Below are positions 32,077 through 40,702 of a DNA stretch of 64,000 nt, in pieces. This DNA is from Pseudomonas persica. Lineage in GTDB: Bacteria > Pseudomonadota > Gammaproteobacteria > Pseudomonadales > Pseudomonadaceae. Position numbers and translations under genes: made by a program. The stretch lies in contig NZ_OLKL01000051.1 of NCBI RefSeq assembly GCF_900291015.1, forward strand, positions 45,826 through 109,825. The letters run 5' to 3'. The notes beneath the pieces are model-generated. The model was not told the DNA's origin. It searched no databases and saw only the letters and a program-made list of their open reading frames with translations. Positions within the stretch are counted from its first letter, which is position 1. Each line of letters begins with the position of its first letter.

Positions 32077-33987
32077 ATGATTTCTATCGCTCTACCGGAT
32101 GGCAGTCGCAAGGAATTCCCGGAGCCGCTCAACGTCCAGCAACTGGCAATGTCCATCGGCAGTGGCCTGGCAGCCGCAACCCTCGCGGCAAAGGTCGACG
32201 GGCGCCTGGTTGACGCCTCGTACCTGCTGACTGGCAATACCACGGTCGAGATCGTCACAACCAAAAGCGAGGACGCACTGGAAATCGTCCGCCATTCCAC
32301 CGCACACCTGATGGCCCAAGCCGTGCAGCGCCTCTACCCAGGTACCCAGGTCACCATCGGCCCGGTGATCGACAATGGCTTCTACTACGACTTCGTGGCC
32401 GAACGCCCTTTCAACCAGGATGATCTGCCGTTGATCGAGGCGGAAATGCACCGGATCGTCGACAGCCGCCTGGAGATAAAACGTCGGGAGCTGCCGCGCC
32501 AGCAGGCCATTGACCTGTTCACCAGCCTGGGCGAGTCGTACAAGGTGAAGATCATCGAGGACATTCCCACCGGCGAAACCCTCTCTGTGTACCAGCAGGG
32601 TGAGTTCACCGACCTTTGCCGCGGGCCTCATGTGCCGGATACCGGCAAGCTCGGAGCATTCAAGTTGATGAAGGTGGCCGGCGCCTACTGGCGGGGTGAT
32701 TCCAGCAACGCAATGCTCAGCCGCATCTACGGCACAGCCTGGTTGAATGACAAGCAGCTCAAGGCTTACCTGTCGCAGCTGGAGGAAGCGGAGAAGCGCG
32801 ATCACCGTAAGCTGGCCAAGCAGTTCGACCTGTTCCATCAACAGGAAGAAGCGCCAGGAATGGTGTTCTGGCACCCCAAGGGCTGGGCGATCTGGCAGAC
32901 GGTAGAGCAATACATGCGCAAGGTGTATCGCGACAGCGGTTACCAGGAGGTGCGCTCCCCGCAGGTGGTGGACAGCTCGCTGTGGCGCCGCTCGGGGCAC
33001 TGGGACAACTACAAGGAGAACATGTTCGTCACCGAATCGGAGAACCGTCAGTACGCCCTCAAACCCATGAACTGCCCAGGGCATATCCAGATCTTCAAGT
33101 TCGGCCTGCGCAGCCACCGCGAGCTGCCGATTCGCTATGGCGAATTCGGCGGTTGCCACCGCAACGAGCCCTCGGGGGCCCTGCACGGCATCATGCGGGT
33201 GCGCGCCTTTACCCAGGACGACGGGCATATCTTCTGCACCGAACAGCAGATCGAATCGGAAATCCGCACCTTTCATCACCAGGCACAGAAGGTCTACCGG
33301 GCATTCGGCTTCGAGGACGTGGCAGTGAAGATCGCCCTACGCCCCGAACCCGGGAAACGCCTGGGCAGCGACGAAGTCTGGGACAAGGCCGAAAACCAGC
33401 TGCGTTCGGCATTGTCCGCCTGCGGCGTGACCTGGGAAGAGCTGCCAGGGGAAGGGGCCTTCTACAGCCCCAAGATCGAATACCACCTGCGCGATGCCAT
33501 CGGCCGCGAATGGCAGGTTGGCACCATCCAGGTCGACTATCACATGCCCGACCGCCTGGGTGCCGAATATGTCGACGAACACTCGCAGCGCCGTCGCCCG
33601 GTCATGCTGCACCGGGCAATTGTCGGCTCGCTCGAGCGCTTCATTGGCATCCTCATCGAACACCATGCTGGCGTCTTTCCCACCTGGCTCGCACCGGTCC
33701 AGGCCGTGCTGCTGACCGTGACGGATGCACAGAATGGCTACGCCGAGCAGGTCCGCCAGCAATTGCGCGAGCGAGGCCTGCGGGTCGAGGCTGACCTGCG
33801 CAACGAGAAAATCGGCTACAAGATCCGAGAAAGCACGCTGCAGCGTGTGCCGTACCTGCTGGTAATCGGTGACCGCGAGAAAGACAGCGGCACGCTCGCC
33901 GTACGCAGCCGTGCTGGCGACGACCTCGGCACGCTCAGCGTCGACGACTTCGCCAGCCTGCTGGCCCGGGACACCTTGGTGGATTGA
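32077..33987 (+). CDS. obaO: Threonyl-tRNA synthetase, cluster-borne second copy (probable obafluorin immunity)
   Basis: A 636-residue class II synthetase with complete layout: TGS domain at 1-60, editing domain with HSTAHLMAQ near 75, catalytic core with motif 2 CHRNEPSGALHGIMRVRAF, zinc ligands in MNCPGH, DDGHIFC and IEHHAG, and a C-terminal anticodon domain. Housekeeping ThrRS in Pseudomonas sits with infC-rpmI-rplT, not here, so this is an extra copy. In the known system ObaO/ObiO gives immunity because obafluorin inhibits ThrRS. It follows the biosynthetic genes in the same direction. Confidence 0.92.
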   Translation: MISIALPDGSRKEFPEPLNVQQLAMSIGSGLAAATLAAKVDGRLVDASYLLTGNTTVEIVTTKSEDALEIVRHSTAHLMAQAVQRLYPGTQVTIGPVIDNGFYYDFVAERPFNQDDLPLIEAEMHRIVDSRLEIKRRELPRQQAIDLFTSLGESYKVKIIEDIPTGETLSVYQQGEFTDLCRGPHVPDTGKLGAFKLMKVAGAYWRGDSSNAMLSRIYGTAWLNDKQLKAYLSQLEEAEKRDHRKLAKQFDLFHQQEEAPGMVFWHPKGWAIWQTVEQYMRKVYRDSGYQEVRSPQVVDSSLWRRSGHWDNYKENMFVTESENRQYALKPMNCPGHIQIFKFGLRSHRELPIRYGEFGGCHRNEPSGALHGIMRVRAFTQDDGHIFCTEQQIESEIRTFHHQAQKVYRAFGFEDVAVKIALRPEPGKRLGSDEVWDKAENQLRSALSACGVTWEELPGEGAFYSPKIEYHLRDAIGREWQVGTIQVDYHMPDRLGAEYVDEHSQRRRPVMLHRAIVGSLERFIGILIEHHAGVFPTWLAPVQAVLLTVTDAQNGYAEQVRQQLRERGLRVEADLRNEKIGYKIRESTLQRVPYLLVIGDREKDSGTLAVRSRAGDDLGTLSVDDFASLLARDTLVD

Positions 33988-33994
33988 CCTTGCC

Positions 33995-34026
33995 GCCACG
34001 GGCTCGGAAGGTAAAGAGCCCGTGGC
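33995..34026 (+). terminator. Hairpin after the ThrRS gene
   Basis: A perfect 11-bp stem GCCACGGGCTC/GAGCCCGTGGC with a 10-nt loop starts 8 bp past the stop codon. No T-run follows, but the stem strength suggests the main operon ends here and the DAHP synthase gene has its own transcript. Confidence 0.6.
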
Positions 34027-34076
34027 CAACCCAGGCATGACCTGTTTGGAACGGATGCTGAACACTGGAGGTCGCA

Positions 34077-34100
34077 ATGCCCAAAGCCCGAACCCGATAA
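34077..34100 (+). other. Possible 7-codon leader ORF upstream of DAHP synthase
   Basis: ATG at 34077 with GGAGG 5 bp upstream opens a frame encoding MPKARTR and a TAA stop, 99 bp before the DAHP synthase start. The ribosome site is better than that of many real genes nearby. It contains no Phe, Tyr or Trp codons, so classical aromatic attenuation is not supported; it may be chance. Confidence 0.3.
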
Positions 34101-34199
34101 CGCGTCAAGTCCGCCTCACCCCCTCGCACCCTGCCTCGCAGCCCCTCGCATGCGCGGCCTGGCCGTGCCTGTTTCAGAACGACAACCAGGATGTCAGAC

Positions 34200-35264
34200 A
34201 TGAGCACCATTGCCCTTTCGCGTTCGTCCACTCTCGACTCTGCAGCCGCGGCCGTGGATCCCGTCATCCAGACACTGCCCAGCGCCTACATGCTAAGAAC
34301 CGCACTGCCACTGGACGGGCAGTTGGCGCAACAAATCCACAGGCAGCGCCAGCAAATCCGAGCGATTGTCCATGGCCACGATCCGCGCTTGCTGGTGATT
34401 ACAGGCCCCTGTTCGCTGCATCACGGCCCGGCGGCCGTAGAGTATGGCGGCAGACTGGCCGACCTCGCCGACGAGCTGCGAGACCGCCTGCTGATTGTCA
34501 TGCGCGCCTATGTGGAAAAACCACGCACAACCGTCGGCTGGAAGGGCCTCATGTACGACCCGGATCTCAACGGCAGCGACGATATGCAGGCTGGGCTGGA
34601 GCTATCCAGGTCGCTGATGCTCGAACTGGTCGGGCTCGGCCTGCCACTGGCCAACGAGATGCTGCAACCCATGGCCGCCCATTACTTCAGCGACCTGCTC
34701 AGCTGGGTCGCGATAGGCGCCAGGACCAGCGAATCACAGATCCACCGTGAGCTTGTCAGCAGCCTGGATGTTCCCGTCGGTTTCAAGAATGGTACCGATG
34801 GCAGCCTGGGGGTGGCCTGCGATGCCATTTGCAGCGCCGCCCACCCGCACCGCTACTTCGGCATTGATCTGCGCGGCCGCCCGGCGCTGATCAGGAGCGC
34901 TGGCAATACCGACAGCCACCTGGTGTTGCGGGGCGGGCGCAACGGCGCCAATCACCATGTGGAGGCGATTGCACAGGCCCGCGCCCAGCTGGTGGCGGCA
35001 GGAGTCGCCCCACGTTTGCTGGTCGATTGCAGCCACGCCAACAGCGGCAAGGACTATGCCCGCCAACCCCAGGTTCTGGAGGAAGTGCTGGCCCAGCGAC
35101 GTGCGGGCAATCGTGATCTTTTCGGCATCATGCTGGAGAGCAATCTGCACCCAGGCCGACAGGACTTGTCGACGCATCTGCGCTATGGCGTTTCCATCAC
35201 CGACGGCTGCCTCGGCTGGGACGAGACCGCCACGCTCTTGCGCCGCGCCGCCGATCTGGCCTGA
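34200..35264 (+). CDS. 3-deoxy-7-phosphoheptulonate (DAHP) synthase, class I
   Basis: A 354-residue first enzyme of the shikimate pathway, joining phosphoenolpyruvate and erythrose 4-phosphate. Motifs: ITGPCSLHHGPAA (metal Cys), EKPRTTVGWKGL, GARTSESQIHR, FKNGTDGSLG, DCSHANSGKD (metal His), GIMLESNLHPG (metal Glu) and SITDGCLGWDET (metal Asp). ATG 34200 has AGGA 8 bp upstream; ATG 34191 (three codons earlier) is possible. As a cluster copy it would raise chorismate supply, which obafluorin uses twice (nitrophenyl and catechol units). It is the last island gene before the conserved nhaP2. Confidence 0.92.
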   Translation: MSTIALSRSSTLDSAAAAVDPVIQTLPSAYMLRTALPLDGQLAQQIHRQRQQIRAIVHGHDPRLLVITGPCSLHHGPAAVEYGGRLADLADELRDRLLIVMRAYVEKPRTTVGWKGLMYDPDLNGSDDMQAGLELSRSLMLELVGLGLPLANEMLQPMAAHYFSDLLSWVAIGARTSESQIHRELVSSLDVPVGFKNGTDGSLGVACDAICSAAHPHRYFGIDLRGRPALIRSAGNTDSHLVLRGGRNGANHHVEAIAQARAQLVAAGVAPRLLVDCSHANSGKDYARQPQVLEEVLAQRRAGNRDLFGIMLESNLHPGRQDLSTHLRYGVSITDGCLGWDETATLLRRAADLA

Positions 35265-35305
35265 CAGGGCCACTGCGCGGCCAGAAGTACTTGCCGGCAT
35301 TCGTC

Positions 35306-35332
35306 AAGGCACCCACGGCGGTGCCTTTTTTT
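35306..35332 (+). terminator. Rho-independent terminator after DAHP synthase
   Basis: The stem AAGGCACC/GGTGCCTT with loop CACGGC is followed by a run of seven T. It lies 41 bp past the DAHP synthase stop and marks the end of the island transcript. Confidence 0.88.
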
Positions 35333-35438
35333 CATCTGCAGAAACGCTTTACATGCTGCCAATTCATCAGGTTAGAATCGATTGGCACGCGACTTGCGAG
35401 TCAAGTCCTCTTTTCGCAACACCCCGGAGTACCTGCCT

Positions 35439-37181
35439 TTGGATGCAAGCACCATCAACAGCCTGTTCCTGATCGGCGCATTGCTGGTGGGCGCAAGTAT
35501 TCTGGTCAGTTCGCTGTCGTCGCGCCTGGGCATCCCTATCCTGGTCATCATCCTTGCCGTCGGCATGGTCGCCGGGGTCGATGGTGGCGGCATTATCTTC
35601 AACAACTACCCGACCGCCTACCTGGTGGGCAACCTGGCGCTGGCCGTGATCCTGCTCGACGGCGGCCTGCGCACGCGGGTGGCGAGCTTCCGCGTAGCGC
35701 TGTGGCCGGCGCTGTCGCTGGCCACCATCGGCGTGATGATCACCACCGCCCTCACCGGCCTGGTCGCCGCCTGGCTGTTCGACCTGAGCCTGATCCAGGG
35801 CCTGCTGATCGGCGCGATTGTCGGCTCCACCGACGCCGCGGCGGTGTTCTCGCTGCTCGGTGGCAAAGGCCTGAACGAGCGGGTCACCGCCACCCTGGAG
35901 ATCGAGTCGGGCAGCAACGACCCGATGGCGGTGTTCCTCACCGTCACCCTGATCGACATGATCGCCAGTGGCCAGACCGGTCTGCACTGGAGCCTGCTCA
36001 CCCACCTGCTGCGCGAATTCGGCATCGGCGGGCTACTGGGCCTGGGTGGCGGCTGGCTGATGCTGCAACTGGTCAACCGCATAAAGCTCGCTGGCGGCCT
36101 GTACCCCATCCTGGTGATCGCCGGTGGCCTGGTGGTGTTCTCGCTGACCAACGCCCTGCACGGCAGCGGCTTCCTTGCCGTGTACCTGTGTGGCCTGGTG
36201 CTGGGTAACAGGCCGATCCGCAGCCGCCACGGCATCCTGCACATGCTCGACGGCATGGCCTGGCTGGCGCAGATCGGCATGTTCCTGGTGCTGGGGCTGC
36301 TGGTCACGCCACACGACCTGCTGCCCATCGCCCTGCCGGCGCTGGGCCTGGCGCTATGGATGATCCTGGTGGCGCGCCCGCTGTCGGTGGTCGCCAGCCT
36401 GCTGCCGTTCAAGGCCTTCCACGGCCGTGAAAAGGCCTTCATTTCCTGGGTCGGCCTGCGCGGCGCGGTACCGATCATCCTCGCGGTGTTCCCGCTGATG
36501 GCCGGCCTGCCGGATGCCCAGCTGTTCTTCAACCTGGCCTTCTTCATCGTGCTGGTTTCGCTGCTGGTGCAAGGCACCAGCCTGCCGTGGATGGCCAAGC
36601 TGCTGAAAGTGACGGTACCGCCAGACCCGGCGCCAATCTCCCGCTCTGCCCTGGAAGTGCACATCACCAGCGAGTGGGAAATGTTCGTCTACCGCCTGGG
36701 CGCCGAAAAATGGTGCATCGGCGCCGCCCTGCGCGAGTTGAAAATGCCCGAAGGCACGCGAATCGCCGCGCTGTTCCGCGGCGAGCAGTTGCTGCACCCC
36801 TCGGGCAGCACCGTGCTGGAAGTCGGTGACATGCTCTGCGTGATCGGCCACGAGCACAACCTGCCGGCCTTGGGCAAACTGTTCAGCCAGGCGCCACAAC
36901 GTGGCCTGGACCTGCGTTTCTTCGGCGACTTCGTGCTCGAAGGCGATGCCGAACTGGGTGCGGTGGCAGCGTTGTACGGCCTGAAACTCGACGGCCTGGA
37001 CGCGAAAATGCCGCTGGCCCAGTTCATCCGACAGAAGGTCGGAGGCGCTCCAGTAGTAGGTGACCAGGTCGAATGGCATGGCACGATCTGGACCGTGGCC
37101 ACCATGGACGGGAACAAGATCCAGAAAGTAGGCGTCAGATTCCCCGAAGGAACGCGACCCGGACCAGGATTGTTCCTCTAA
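35439..37181 (+). CDS. nhaP2: K+(Na+)/H+ antiporter NhaP2 (CvrA)
   Basis: A 580-residue CPA1 antiporter. About 12 hydrophobic segments fill residues 8-390 (first at SLFLIGALLVGASILV); IVGSTDAAAVFSLL and ESGSNDPMAVFLTV hold the conserved Asp pairs of the ion path. The C-terminal ~180 residues form a TrkA-C/CorC-like cytoplasmic part. I chose TTG at 35439, with GGAG 10 bp upstream, because family proteins begin at MDAxTINSLFLIG; the upstream extension has no membrane logic. It normally follows betA in this group as I recall, so the island lies between them. Confidence 0.88.
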   Translation: MDASTINSLFLIGALLVGASILVSSLSSRLGIPILVIILAVGMVAGVDGGGIIFNNYPTAYLVGNLALAVILLDGGLRTRVASFRVALWPALSLATIGVMITTALTGLVAAWLFDLSLIQGLLIGAIVGSTDAAAVFSLLGGKGLNERVTATLEIESGSNDPMAVFLTVTLIDMIASGQTGLHWSLLTHLLREFGIGGLLGLGGGWLMLQLVNRIKLAGGLYPILVIAGGLVVFSLTNALHGSGFLAVYLCGLVLGNRPIRSRHGILHMLDGMAWLAQIGMFLVLGLLVTPHDLLPIALPALGLALWMILVARPLSVVASLLPFKAFHGREKAFISWVGLRGAVPIILAVFPLMAGLPDAQLFFNLAFFIVLVSLLVQGTSLPWMAKLLKVTVPPDPAPISRSALEVHITSEWEMFVYRLGAEKWCIGAALRELKMPEGTRIAALFRGEQLLHPSGSTVLEVGDMLCVIGHEHNLPALGKLFSQAPQRGLDLRFFGDFVLEGDAELGAVAALYGLKLDGLDAKMPLAQFIRQKVGGAPVVGDQVEWHGTIWTVATMDGNKIQKVGVRFPEGTRPGPGLFL

Positions 37182-37214
37182 ACTTCGTTTGCCTGATTCA
37201 CAAGTAGTCTGCCT

Positions 37215-40200
37215 ATGTCCCTGCGCGCGTACCTCCGCACAGCCCTGCTCGGGCTGTGCCTGTCTCTCTCTTTTGCAGCCACTGCGGCAGAAGCCCCGAC
37301 CACCGCCAGCATCCAGAACAGCCTGGACAAGATCGCCGAGCGCAAGCTGCCCGAGGCCGAGCAGAAAGCCCTGCAGCAGGTGCTGGAGCAAACCCTCAGC
37401 CTGCTCGCCGGCAAGGAAGACAACGAAAAGAAACTCGCCGCGCTGAAACAGCAGCTGGCCGGTGCGCCGAAAGAAACCAGCGACAGCCAGCGCGAACTGG
37501 CCAGGCTCAAGGAAAGCAAGCCACAGCCGGTGGCCCAGCGATACGCCGCCCTCAGCGTGCCGCAACTGGAGCAGATGCTCAGCGAACGCAGCACCCTGCA
37601 GGGCGAGCTGCAGAAGGCGTTGTCCGAAGCCAACAGCCTGATCATCAACTCGCAGACCCGCCCGGAACGCGCCCAGGCCGAAATCAGCAACAGCCAGGCG
37701 CGCACCCAGCAGATCAACAACATCCTCAAGACCGGCAAAGACGCCGGCAAACCGATCAACGCCGACCAGCGCAACCAGTTCAATGCCGAACTGGCCTCGC
37801 TCAACGCGCTGACCCTGCTGCGCCGCCAGGAGCTGGCCGGCAACAGCCTGCTGCAAGACCTGGGCAACGCCCGCCACGACCTGCTGATCGAGCGCGCCGC
37901 ACGTCTGGAGCAGGAAATCCAGGACCTGCAGACCCTGATCAACGACAAGCGCCTGGCCCAGTCCCAGGAAGCGGTCACCCAGCAGTCGATCGAGGCCCAG
38001 AAAGCCGGTGGCAGCAGCCTGCTGGCCACCGAAAGCGCGGTCAACCTCAAGCTCTCCGACTACCTGCTGAAAAGCACCGACCGCCTCAACGAACTGACCC
38101 AGCAGAACCTGCGCACCAAGCAGCAGCTGGACAGCCTGACCCAGGCCGACCAGGCGCTGGACGAGCAGATCAACGTGCTCAAGGGCAGCCTGTTGCTGTC
38201 GAAGATCCTCTACAAGCAGAAGCAGACCCTGCCGCACCTGAAGGTCGACCGTGACCTGGCCGACCAGATCGCCGACACCCGCCTGTACCAGTTCGAGGTC
38301 AACCAGCAACGCGAGCAGATGAGCAGCCCGGTCACCTACGTCGACAAGCTGCTGGCCGCCCAACCGCAGGAAGAGGTGACGCCACAGCTGCGCAAGGCCC
38401 TGCTGGAAGTGGCGATTACCCGCAGCGACCTGCTGGAGCGGCTGAACCGCGAGCTGTCGGCGCTGCTCAACGAATCCATTACCCTGCAGCTCAACCAGAA
38501 GCAGCTGCTGGGCACCGCCCAGAGCCTGCGCACTACCCTCGACGAGCAGATGTTCTGGATCCCCAGCAACAAGCCGCTGGACTGGGACTGGCTGCGCTAT
38601 GTGCCGGAGCGCCTGGCCGACCAGGTGGCCAACCTGCCGTGGGGCTCGGGCCTGAAGGAACTGGGCGATGGCCTGAGCCAGCGCCCGTTGCTGTTCCTGC
38701 CGCTGCTGCTGGTGATCGGCGCCCTGCTGTGGCGGCGCAAGTACCTGTACCAACGGCTGGGCAAGGTGCATCAGGACATCGGCCACTTCCGTCGTGACAG
38801 CCAGTGGCACACGCCCCAGGCGATCCTCATCAACATCCTGCTGGCGATGCCGGTCAGCCTCGCCCTGGCCCTGTGCAGCTACGCCCTGCAGATCGACGCC
38901 CGCGGGCAGAACGCCAACCTCGGCGCCGCCCTCTGGCAACTGGCCCAGGCCTGGCTGGTGTTCTACACCGCCTACCGCATCCTTGCCCCAGGCGGCGTGG
39001 CGGAAATCCACTTCCGCTGGCACAAGCCGCAGGTCGAGTTCCTGCGCGGCTGGGTGCGCCGCCTGGGCACCGTGGTACTGGCACTGGTCGGGGTGGTGGC
39101 GGTGGCCGAGCATCAGCCTTCGGCGCTGGCCGATGACGTGCTGGGCATCGGCGTGGTGCTGGCCTGCTATGCACTGATGGCCTGGCTGCTCAGCCGCCTG
39201 CTGCTCAGCAGCCCCGCGCACCGCGACACCTCGCTGTTCCGCAAGGCCGTGGGCGTGGCCTTCACCGCGCTGCCCATCGCCCTGTTCGTGGCCGTGTGCT
39301 TCGGCTACTACTACACCGCGCTGAAACTTACCGACCGGCTGATCTATACCCTGTACCTGCTGCTGTTCTGGCTGGTGATCGAAGCCGCATTCGTGCGTGG
39401 CCTGTCGGTGGCGGCGCGGCGCCTGGCCTACCAGCGCGCGCTGAGCAAGCGGGCGGCAGCCAAGGAAGGGCTGGATGGCGAAGTCATCACCGAAGAACCC
39501 ACGCTGGACATCGAACAGGTCAACCAGCAGTCGCTGCGCCTGATCCGCCTGGCCCTGCTTGGCGGCTTCATCGCCGGCCTGTACTGGGTGTGGTCAGACC
39601 TGATCTCGGTGTTCGCCTACCTCAACAACTTCGTCCTCTACGAATACACCAGCGGTACCGGCGCCACCGCCAGCATGGTGCCGATCAGCCTGGGCGACTT
39701 CCTCGGCGCGCTGGTCATCATCGGCATCACGTTCGCGCTCGCCCGCAACTTGCCCGGCCTGCTCGAAGTCCTGGTGCTGTCGCGGCTCAACCTGGCCCAG
39801 GGCAGTGCGTACGCCACCACCACCTTGCTGTCCTATGTCATCGTCGGGGTCGGCATCGTCAGCACCCTGTCCACCCTCGGGGTGAGCTGGGACAAGCTGC
39901 AATGGCTGGTGGCCGCGCTGTCGGTGGGCCTGGGCTTCGGCATGCAGGAGATCTTCGCCAACTTCATCTCCGGCATCATGATCCTGTTCGAGCGCCCGGT
40001 ACGGATCGGCGACACCATCACCATCGGCAACCTGTCCGGCACGGTGAGCAAGATCCGCATCCGCGCCACCACCATCACCGACTTCGACCGCAAGGACATC
40101 ATTGTCCCCAACAAGACCTTCATCACCGGCCAACTGATCAACTGGTCGCTGACCGACACGGTCACCCGGGTAACGCTGAAGCTGGGCATCGACTACGGCT

Positions 40201-40523
40201 CCGACCTGGACCTGGTGCGCGATCTGTTGCTCAAGGGCGCCCATGAAAACCCACGCGTACTCAAGGACCCGGAGCCGCTGGTGTACTTCCTCAACTTCGG
40301 CGAGAGTTCGCTGGACCACGAGCTGCGCATGCACGTACGCGACCTGGGCGACCGCAACCCGACGCTGGACGAGATCAACCGCTACATCAACCGTGAGTTC
40401 AAGGCGCACAACATCAAGATCTCGGTGCGCCAGGTCGAGGTGTACCTGATGGACCCCAAAGGGGGCAAGCAGCAGCTGATTCCACTGGAACAACCGAAAT
40501 CGGATGGCACTCGGCCTGTGTGA
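37215..40523 (+). CDS. Large mechanosensitive channel of the MscK/KefA (MscS superfamily) type
   Basis: An 1102-residue inner-membrane channel. Signal peptide at 1-24 (LGLCLSLSFAATAAEA); a long periplasmic coiled-coil, Gln/Leu-rich region to about 480; then some 11 membrane segments; and the MscS pore and beta domain at about 880-1080, with LSVGLGFGMQEIFANFISGIMILFERPVRIGDTI and VSKIRIRATTITDFDRKDIIVPN. It opens on hypoosmotic shock. MscM (YjeP) has the same layout, so the subtype is not certain. It starts 33 bp after nhaP2. Confidence 0.88.
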   Translation: MSLRAYLRTALLGLCLSLSFAATAAEAPTTASIQNSLDKIAERKLPEAEQKALQQVLEQTLSLLAGKEDNEKKLAALKQQLAGAPKETSDSQRELARLKESKPQPVAQRYAALSVPQLEQMLSERSTLQGELQKALSEANSLIINSQTRPERAQAEISNSQARTQQINNILKTGKDAGKPINADQRNQFNAELASLNALTLLRRQELAGNSLLQDLGNARHDLLIERAARLEQEIQDLQTLINDKRLAQSQEAVTQQSIEAQKAGGSSLLATESAVNLKLSDYLLKSTDRLNELTQQNLRTKQQLDSLTQADQALDEQINVLKGSLLLSKILYKQKQTLPHLKVDRDLADQIADTRLYQFEVNQQREQMSSPVTYVDKLLAAQPQEEVTPQLRKALLEVAITRSDLLERLNRELSALLNESITLQLNQKQLLGTAQSLRTTLDEQMFWIPSNKPLDWDWLRYVPERLADQVANLPWGSGLKELGDGLSQRPLLFLPLLLVIGALLWRRKYLYQRLGKVHQDIGHFRRDSQWHTPQAILINILLAMPVSLALALCSYALQIDARGQNANLGAALWQLAQAWLVFYTAYRILAPGGVAEIHFRWHKPQVEFLRGWVRRLGTVVLALVGVVAVAEHQPSALADDVLGIGVVLACYALMAWLLSRLLLSSPAHRDTSLFRKAVGVAFTALPIALFVAVCFGYYYTALKLTDRLIYTLYLLLFWLVIEAAFVRGLSVAARRLAYQRALSKRAAAKEGLDGEVITEEPTLDIEQVNQQSLRLIRLALLGGFIAGLYWVWSDLISVFAYLNNFVLYEYTSGTGATASMVPISLGDFLGALVIIGITFALARNLPGLLEVLVLSRLNLAQGSAYATTTLLSYVIVGVGIVSTLSTLGVSWDKLQWLVAALSVGLGFGMQEIFANFISGIMILFERPVRIGDTITIGNLSGTVSKIRIRATTITDFDRKDIIVPNKTFITGQLINWSLTDTVTRVTLKLGIDYGSDLDLVRDLLLKGAHENPRVLKDPEPLVYFLNFGESSLDHELRMHVRDLGDRNPTLDEINRYINREFKAHNIKISVRQVEVYLMDPKGGKQQLIPLEQPKSDGTRPV

Positions 40524-40576
40524 GTGGACTCCATAGAGCATGAACGCCCAGAATGCCTGCGAGGGCTTCGCCCTCG

Positions 40577-40658
40577 ATCGCCGGCAAGCCAGCTCCCACA
40601 GGGACCGTGCCGCACCCAGGCCCTGCACATCCCCTGTGGGAGCTGGCTTGCCGGCGAT
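40577..40658. repeat. REP-type inverted pair
   Basis: The left arm (40577-40603) and right arm (40632-40658) are perfect 27-bp reverse complements carrying GCAAGCCAGCTCCCACAGGG and its complement. A small GGGCCGC/GCGGCCC hairpin follows at 40659-40675. They fill the mechanosensitive channel to selO gap. Confidence 0.85.
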
Positions 40659-40702
40659 GGGCCGCAAAGCGGCCCCTAGGTACCGACTTCCAGGAGCAGC
40701 CC

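Noticed and set aside
34077..34100. Aromatic amino acid attenuator before DAHP synthase
   Set aside because: The tiny frame contains no Phe, Tyr or Trp codons and no terminator/antiterminator pair was found; kept only as a possible leader ORF.
36354..39221. 955-codon minus-strand frame across nhaP2 and the mechanosensitive channel gene
   Set aside because: It spans two real genes on the other strand, and its Gln/Ala/Leu-rich translation has no family motif. Shadow frame.
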